DNA of 64,000 nt. It comes from Verminephrobacter eiseniae EF01-2 (GTDB lineage: Bacteria > Pseudomonadota > Gammaproteobacteria > Burkholderiales > Burkholderiaceae_C). Below are positions 22,101-31,100 of this stretch, one piece after another (position 1 is the stretch's first letter; every line of letters starts with the position of its first letter). The stretch spans positions 1,488,001-1,552,000 of the forward strand of contig NC_008786.1 of assembly GCF_000015565.1 (NCBI RefSeq), written 5' to 3'. The notes below the pieces were generated by a model. It ran no database searches and had not been told where the DNA came from. It saw nothing but the letters and a program-made list of their open reading frames with translations. The position numbers were made by a program, and so were the translations under genes.

Positions 22101-25100
22101 GCAGTGGTCGCAAGTCGTTCTACGACTCCACCATCGTCATCGACACCAAGCGCCCCGAAGTCACGGTGGTGATCAGCGACAACCGCCTGACCGCTGGCGA
22201 AACCGCCACCGTCACCTTCACCTTCAGCGAGCGCGTCACCGGCTTCGATCTCAACGACGTTCAGTACGACACCAGCAAAGGCACGCTGGGCGCTCTGACG
22301 GCGGTCGGTACCGACGGCAAGGTCTGGACAGCCACCTACACGCCCCGGCCCAACATCGAGAGCGCCGACAACACCATCCGCGTGAACCTCGCCGGCGTCC
22401 AGGATGCGCAGGGCAACGCCGGAGAGGGCAGCGTCAGCAGCGGCAACTTCAGCATCGACACCAGGCCGCCCGAGGTCGACAGGCCGCCCGAGGTCACGGT
22501 GACGATCAGCGACAACCGCCTGACCGCTGGCGAAAGCGCCACCGTCACCTTCACCTTCAGCAAGAGCGTCACCGGCTTCACGAAAGATGACATCGACTTG
22601 ACCCTGGCCAACGGCACGCTGGGCGACTTGGTGCCGGTGGGCACCGACGGCAAGGTCTGGAGCGCCACCTTCACGCCCCGGCCCGACACCGAGAGCGCCG
22701 ACAACACCATCCGCGTGAACCTCGCCGGCGTGCTGGACGCGCAGGGCAACGCCGGGGTGGGCACCGGCACCAGCGGCAACTTCACTATCGACACCAAGCG
22801 CCCCGAAGTCGCGGTGGCGATCAGCGACGAGCGCCTGACGGCTGGCGAAACCGCCACCGTCACCTTCACCTTCACCGAGCGCGTCACCGGCTTCGATCTC
22901 AACGACGTTCAGTACGACACCAGCAAAGGCACGCTGGGCGCGCTGACGGCAGTCGGTACCGACGGCAAGGTCTGGAGCGCCACCTACACGCCCCGGCCCG
23001 ACACCGAAAGCGCCACCAACACCATCCGCGTGAACCTCGCCGGCGTGCTGGACGCGCTGGGCAACGCCGGGGTGGGCACCGGCAGCAGCGGCAACTTCGT
23101 CATCGACACCAGGCCCACCGTGGTCGACAGGCCGCCCAGCGCCACCATTGCCGTGACCCCCAACCCCGTCACGAACAGCAATGACAGACTGGTCACCGTC
23201 ACCATCACCTTCGACGAGGCAGTCACCGGCTTCACGGCAGACAACATCGATTTCAGCAACGCCCATGTCACGCCCTATGGCCGCAACCGGATAGGAGCGC
23301 TGAACAGCTCAGCCGACGGCCGCACCTACACCATCACCTACACGGCAGAGCCGGACGTCGAGGATGCCACCAACACCATCAGCCTGCGCAACCTCCATAC
23401 CATCCGTGACGCCACAGGCAACGCCGTAGCGGTCAGCCCGACCAGCAACAACTTCGCGATCGACACCAAGGCTCCCGTTCCCATCAGCGCCACGTTTGAC
23501 AAAACCCACCTTGCCGCCGGAGAAACCGCCACCGTCACCGTCATCTTCAACGAGATCGTCAACAACGTCACCGAAGATACCTTTCAAATCCCCAACGGTT
23601 CTGTGAGCAACCTGAGGCAGGACACGACCGACGGCAGAATCTGGAGGGCCACCTTCACCCCCACGGCCAACCTGCAGAGCACCAGCAGCTCGATCAGCAT
23701 CAATCTGGACGGCCTCAGGGACAGCGCCGGCAACGTCAACAATGGCAGCCTGCCGTTCCGCGACTCCACCATCGTCATCGACACCAAGCGCCCCGAAGTC
23801 ACGGTGGCGATCAGCGACGAGCGCCTGACCGCTGGCGAAACTGCCACCGTCACCTTCACCTTCAGCGAGCGCGTCACCGGCTTCGATCTCAACGACGTTC
23901 AGTACGACACCAGCAAAGGCACGCTGGGCGCGCTGACGGCAGTGGGCACCGACGGCAAGGTCTGGACAGCCACCTACACGCCCCGGCCCAACACCGAGAG
24001 CGCCGACAACACCATCCGCGTGAACCTGGCCGGCGTCCAGGACGCGCAGGGCAACGCCGGAGCGGGCAGCGTCAGCAGCGGCAACTTCAGCATCGACACC
24101 AAGCGCCCCGAAGTCACGGTGACGATCAGCGACAACCGCCTGGCCGCTGGCCAAACCGCCACCGTCACCTTCACCTTCAACGAGCGCGTCACCGGCTTCG
24201 ATCTCAACGACGTTCAGTACGACACCAGCAAAGGCACGCTGGGTGCGCTGACGGCAGTGGGCACCGACGGCAAGGTCTGGAGCGCCACCTACACGCCCCG
24301 CAGCGACATCGAGAGCGCCGACAACACCATCCGCGTGAACCTCGCCGGCGTGCTGGACGCGCAGGGCAACGCCGGAACGGGCAGCGTCAGCAGCGGCAAC
24401 TTCAGCATCGACACCAAGCGCCCCGAGGTCACGGTGACGATCAGCGACGAGCGCCTGAGCGCAGGAGAAACCGCCACCGTCACCTTCACCTTCAGAGAGA
24501 GCGTCACCGGCTTTGGCACCGAGGACATCCAGTACGACACCAGCAAAGGCACGCTGAGCGCTCTGACGGCGGTCGGCACCGACGGCAAGGTCTGGAGCGC
24601 CACCTACACGCCCCGGCCCAACATCGAGAGCGCCGACAACACCATCCGCGTGAACCTCGCCGGCGTCCAGGACGCGCAGGGCAACGCCGGAACGGGCAGC
24701 GCCAGCAGCGGCAACTTCAGCATCGACACCAAGCCGCCCGAAGTCACGGTGACGATCAGCGACGAGCGCCTGAGCGCTGGCCAAACCGCCACCGTCACCT
24801 TCACCTTCACCGAGCGCGTCACCGGCTTTGGCACCGAGGACATCCAGTACGACACCAGCAAAGGCACGCTGGGCGCGCTGACGGCAGTCGGTACCGACGG
24901 CAAGGTCTGGAGCGCTACCTACACGCCCCGCAGCGACATCGAGAGCGCCGAAAACACCATCCGCGTGAACCTCGCCGGCGTGCTGGACGCGCAGGGCAAC
25001 GCCGGAACGGGCAGCGCCAGCAGCGGCAACTTCAGCATCGACACCAGGCCGCCCGAGGTCACGGTGACGATCAGCGACAACCGCCTGAGCGCTGGCCAAA

Positions 25101-28100
25101 CCGCCACCGTCACCTTCACCTTCAACGAGCGCGTCACCGGCTTCGATCTCAACGACGTTCAATACGACACCAGCAAAGGCACGCTGGGCGCGCTGACGGC
25201 AGTGGGCACCGACGGCAAGGTCTGGACAGCCACCTACACGCCCCGGCCCGACACCGAGAGCGCCGACAACACCATCCGCGTGAACCTGGCCGGCGTGCTG
25301 GACGCGCAGGGCAACGCCGGAACGGGCAGCGTCAGCAGCGGCAACTTCAGCATCGACACCAAGCCGCCCGAGGTCACGGTGACGATCAGCGACAACCGCC
25401 TGAGCGCTGGCCAAACCGCCACCGTCACCTTCACCTTCAACGAGCGCGTCACCGGCTTCGATCTCAACGACGTTCAGTACGACACCAGCAAAGGCACGCT
25501 GGGTGCGCTGACGGCAGTCGGCACCGACGGCAAGGTCTGGACAGCCACCTACACGCCCCGGCCCGACATCGAGAGCGCCGACAACACCATCCGCGTGAAC
25601 CTCAGCGGCGTCCTGGACGCGCAGGGCAACGCCGGAACGGGCAGCGTCAGCAGCGGCAACTTCAGCATCGACACCAAGCGCCCCGAGGTCACGGTGACGA
25701 TCAGTGACAACCGCCTGAGCGCTGGCCAAACCGCCACCTTCACCTTCACCTTCAACGAGCGCGTCACCGGCTTCGATCTCAACGACGTTCAGTACGACAC
25801 CAGCAAAGGCACGCTGGGCGCGCTGACGGCGGTGGGCACCGACGGCAAGGTCTGGAGCGCCACCTACACGCCCCGGCCCGACACCGAGAGCGCCGACAAC
25901 ACCATCCGCGTGAACCTCGCCGGCGTGCTGGACGCGCAGGGCAACGCCGGAACGGGCAGCGTCAGCAGCGGCAACTTCAGCATCGACACCAAGCGCCCCG
26001 AAGTCACGGTGACGATCAGCGACAACCGCCTGAGCGCTGGCCAAACCGCCACCTTCACCTTCACCTTCAGCGAGCGCGTCACCGGCTTCGATCTCAACGA
26101 CGTTCAGTACGACACCAGCAAAGGCACGCTGGGCGCTCTGACGGCAGTCGGCACCGACGGCAAGGTCTGGACAGCCACCTACACGCCCCGGCCCGACACC
26201 GAGAGCGCCGACAACACCATCCGCGTGAACCTGGCCGGCGTGCTGGACGCGCAGGGCAACGCCGGAACGGGCAGCGTCAGCAGCGGCAACTTCAGCATCG
26301 ACACCAAACGCCCCGAAGTCACGGTGACGATCAGCGACGAGCGCCTGAGCGCAGGAGAAACCGCCACCGTCACCTTCACCTTCAGAGAGAGCGTCACCGG
26401 CTTTGGCACCGAGGACATCCAGTACGACACCAGCAAAGGCACGCTGGGCGCGCTGACGGCAGTGGGCACCGACGGCAAGGTCTGGACAGCCACCTACACG
26501 CCCCGCAGCAACATCGAGAGCGCCGACAACACCATCCGCGTGAACCTGGCCGGCGTGCTGGACGCGCAGGGCAACGCCGGAACGGGCAGCGTCAGCAGCG
26601 GCAACTTCAGCATCGACACCAAGCGCCCCGAAGTCACGGTGACGATCAGCGACAACCGCCTGAGCGCTGGCCAAACCGCCACCTTCACCTTCACCTTCAG
26701 CGAGCGCGTCACCGGCTTCGATCTCAACGACGTTCAGTACGACACCAGCAAAGGCACGCTGGGTGCGCTGACGGCAGTGGGCACCGACGGCAAGGTCTGG
26801 AGCGCCACCTACACGCCCCGCAGCGACATCGAGAGCGCCGACAACACCATCCGCGTGAACCTGGCCGGCGTGCTGGACGCGCAGGGCAACGCCGGAACGG
26901 GCAGCGTCAGCAGCGGCAACTTCAGCATCGACACCAAACCGCCCGAAGTCACGGTGACGATCAGCGACGAGCGCCTGAGCGCAGGAGAAACCGCCACCGT
27001 CACCTTCACCTTCACCGAGCGCGTCACCGGCTTTGGCACCGAGGACATCCAGTACGACACCAGCAAAGGCACGCTGAGCGCTCTAACGGCGGTCGGTACC
27101 GACGGCAAGGTCTGGAGCGCCACCTACACGCCCCGGCCCAACATCGAGAGCGCCGACAACACCATCCGCGTGAACCTCGCCGGCGTCCAGGACGCGCAGG
27201 GCAACGCCGGAACGGGCAGCGCCAGCAGCGGCAACTTCAGCATCGACACCAAGCCGCCCGAAGTCACGGTGACGATCAGCGACGAGCGCCTCGCCGCTGG
27301 AGAAACCGCCACCGTCACCTTCACCTTCAACGAGCGCGTCACCGGCTTTGGCACCGAGGACATCCAGTACGACACCAGCAAAGGCACGCTGGGTGCGCTG
27401 ACGGCAGTCGGCACCGACGGCAAGGTCTGGAGCACCACCTACACGCCCCGGCCCAACATCGAGAGCGCCGACAACACCATCCGCGTGAACCTCGCCGGCG
27501 TCCAGGACGCGCAGGGCAACGCCGGAACGGGCAGTGCCAGCAGCGGCAACTTCAGCATCGACACCAGGCCGCCCGAAGTCACGGTGACGATCAGCGACGA
27601 GCGCCTGAGCGCAGGAGAAACCGCCACCGTCACCTTCACCTTCACCGAGCGCGTCACCGGCTTTGGCACCGAGGACATCCAGTACGACACCAGCAAAGGC
27701 ACGCTGGGCGCTCTGACGGCGGTGGGCACCGACGGCAAGGTCTGGACAGCCACCTACACGCCCCGGCCCGACATCGAGAGCGCCGACAACACCATCCGCG
27801 TGAACCTCAGCGGCGTGCTGGACGCGCAGGGCAACGCCGGGGTGGGCACCGGCACCAGCGGCAACTTCAGCATCGACACCAAGCGCCCCGAAGTCACGGT
27901 GACGATCAGCGACAACCGCCTGATCGCTGGCCAAACCGCCACCTTCACCTTCACCTTCAGCGAGCGCGTCACCGGCTTCGATCTCAACGACGTTCAGTAC
28001 GACACCAGCAAAGGCACGCTGGGCGCTCTGACGGCGGTCGGCACCGACGGCAAGGTCTGGAGCGCCACCTACACGCCCCGGCCCAACATCGAGAGCGCCG

Positions 28101-31100
28101 ACAACACCATCCGCGTGAACCTGGCCGGCGTCCTGGACGCGCAGGGCAACGCCGGAACGGGCAGCGTCAGCAGCGGCAACTTCAGCATCGACACCAAGCG
28201 CCCCGAAGTCACGGTGACGATCAGCGACGAGCGCCTGAGCGCAGGAGAAACCGCCACCGTCACCTTCACCTTCAGAGAGAGCGTCACCGACTTTGGTAGC
28301 GAGGACATCCAGTACGACACCAGCAAAGGCACGCTGGGCGCTCTGACGGCAGTCGGCACCGACGGCAAGGTCTGGACAGCCACCTACACGCCCCGGCCCA
28401 ACATCGAGAGCGCCGACAACACCATCCGCGTGAACCTCGCCGGCGTGCTGGACGCGCAGGGCAACGCCGGAACGGGCAGCGCCAGCAGCGGCAACTTCAG
28501 CATCGACACCAGGCCGCCCGAGGTCACGGTGACGATCAGCGACGAGCGCCTGAGCGCAGGAGAAACCGCCACCGTCACCTTCACCTTCAGAGAGAGCGTC
28601 ACCGGCTTTGGCACCGAGGACATCCAGTACGACACCAGCAAAGGCACGCTGAGCGCGCTGACGGCGGTCGGCACCGACGGCAAGGTCTGGAGCGCCACCT
28701 ACACGCCCCGGCCCGACACCGAGAGCGCCGACAACACCATCCGCGTGAACCTCGCCGGCGTGCTGGACGCGCAGGGCAACGCCGGAACGGGCAGCGTCAG
28801 CAGCGGCAACTTCAGCATCGACACCAAGCGCCCCGAAGTCACGGTGACGATCAGCGACAACCGCCTGAGCGCTGGCCAAACCGCCACCTTCACCTTCACC
28901 TTCAGCGAGCGCGTCACCGGCTTCGATCTCAACGACGTTCAGTACGACACCAGCAAAGGCACGCTGGGCGCGCTGACGGCAGTCGGCACCGACGGCAAGG
29001 TCTGGAGCGCCACCTACACGCCCCGCAGCGACACCGAGAGCGCCGACAACACCATCCGCGTGAACCTGGCAGGCGTCCAGGACGCGCAGGGCAACGCCGG
29101 AACGGGCAGCGCCAGCAGCGGCAACTTCAGCATCGACACCAAACGCCCCGAGGTCACGGTGGCGATCAGCGACGAGCGCCTGAGTGCGGGAGAAACCGCC
29201 ACCGTCACCTTCACCTTCAGAGAGAGCGTCACCGGCTTCGATCTCAACGACGTTCAATACGACACCAGCAAAGGCACGCTGAGCGCTCTGACGGCGGTCG
29301 GTACCGACGGCAAGGTCTGGAGCGCCACCTACACGCCCCGGCCCAACATCGAGAGCGCCGACAACACCATCCGCGTGAACCTGGCCGGCGTCCAGGACGC
29401 GCAGGGCAACGCCGGAACGGGCAGCGTCAGCAGCGGCAACTTCAGCATCGACACCAGGCCGCCCGAGGTCACGGTGACGATCAGCGACGAGCGCCTGAGC
29501 GCTGGCCAAACCGCCACCGTCACCTTCACCTTCAGCGAGCGCGTCACCGGCTTTGGCACCGAGGACATCCAGTACGACACCAGCAAAGGCACGCTGAGCG
29601 CTCTGACGGCGGTCGGTACCGACGGCAAGGTCTGGAGCGCCACCTACACGCCCCGGCCCGACACCGAAAGCGCCACCAACACCATCCGCGTGAACCTCGC
29701 CGGCGTCCAGGACGCGCAGGGCAACGCCGGAACGGGCAGCGCCAGCAGCGGCAACTTCAGCATCGACACCAAGCGCCCCGAAGTCACGGTGACGATCAGC
29801 GACGAGCGCCTGGCCGCTGGCCAAACCGCCACCGTCACCTTCACCTTCAACGAGCGCGTCACCGGCTTCGATCTCAACGACGTTCAGTACGACACCAGCA
29901 AAGGCACGCTGGGCGCGCTGACGGCGGTGGGCACCGACGGCAAGGTCTGGAGCGCCACCTACACGCCCCGGCCCAACATCGAGAGCGCCGACAACACCAT
30001 CCGCGTGAACCTCGCAGGCGTCCAGGACGCGCAGGGCAACGCCGGAACGGGCAGCGTCAGCAGCGGCAACTTCAGCATCGACACCAAACGCCCGGAAGTC
30101 ACGGTGACGATCAGCGACGAGCGCCTGAGCGCAGGAGAAACCGCCACCGTCACCTTCACCTTCAGAGAGAGCGTCACTGGCTTTGGCACCGAGGACATCC
30201 AGTACGACACCAGCAAAGGCACGCTGAGCGCTCTGACGGCGGTCGGCACCGACGGCAAGGTCTGGACAGCCACCTACACGCCCCGGCCCAACATCGAGAG
30301 CGCCGACAACACCATCCGCGTGAACCTGGCCGGCGTCCAGGACGCGCAGGGCAACGCCGGAACGGGCAGCGCCAGCAGCGGCAACTTCAGCATCGACACC
30401 AGGCCGCCCGAAGTCACGGTGACGATCAGCGACGAGCGCCTGAGCGCTGGAGAAACCGCCACCGTCACCTTCACCTTCACCGAGCGCGTCACCGGCTTTG
30501 GCACCGAGGACATCCAGTACGACACCAGCAAAGGCACGCTGAGCGCTCTGACGGCAGTCGGCACCGACGGCAAGGTCTGGACAGCCACCTACACGCCCCG
30601 GCCCAACATCGAGAGCGCCGACAACACCATCCGCGTGAACCTGGCCGGCGTGCTGGACGCGCAGGGCAACGCCGGAACGGGCAGCGTCAGCAGCGGCAAC
30701 TTCAGCATCGACACCAAACGCCCCGAGGTCACGGTGACGATCAGCGACGAGCGCCTGAGCGCAGGAGAAACCGCCACCGTCACCTTCACCTTCAGCGAGA
30801 GCGTCACCGGCTTTGGCACCGAGGACATCCAGTACGACACCAGCAAAGGCACGCTGGGCGCTCTGACGGCGGTGGGCACCGACGGCAAGGTCTGGACAGC
30901 CACCTACACGCCCCGCAGCAACATCGAGAGCGCCGACAACACCATCCGCGTGAACCTCGCCGGCGTCCAGGACGCGCAGGGCAACGCCGGAACGGGCAGC
31001 GCCAGCAGCGGCAACTTCAGCATCGACACCAAGCCGCCCGAAGTCACGGTGACGATCAGCGACGAGCGCCTGAGCGCAGGAGAAACCGCCACCGTCACTT

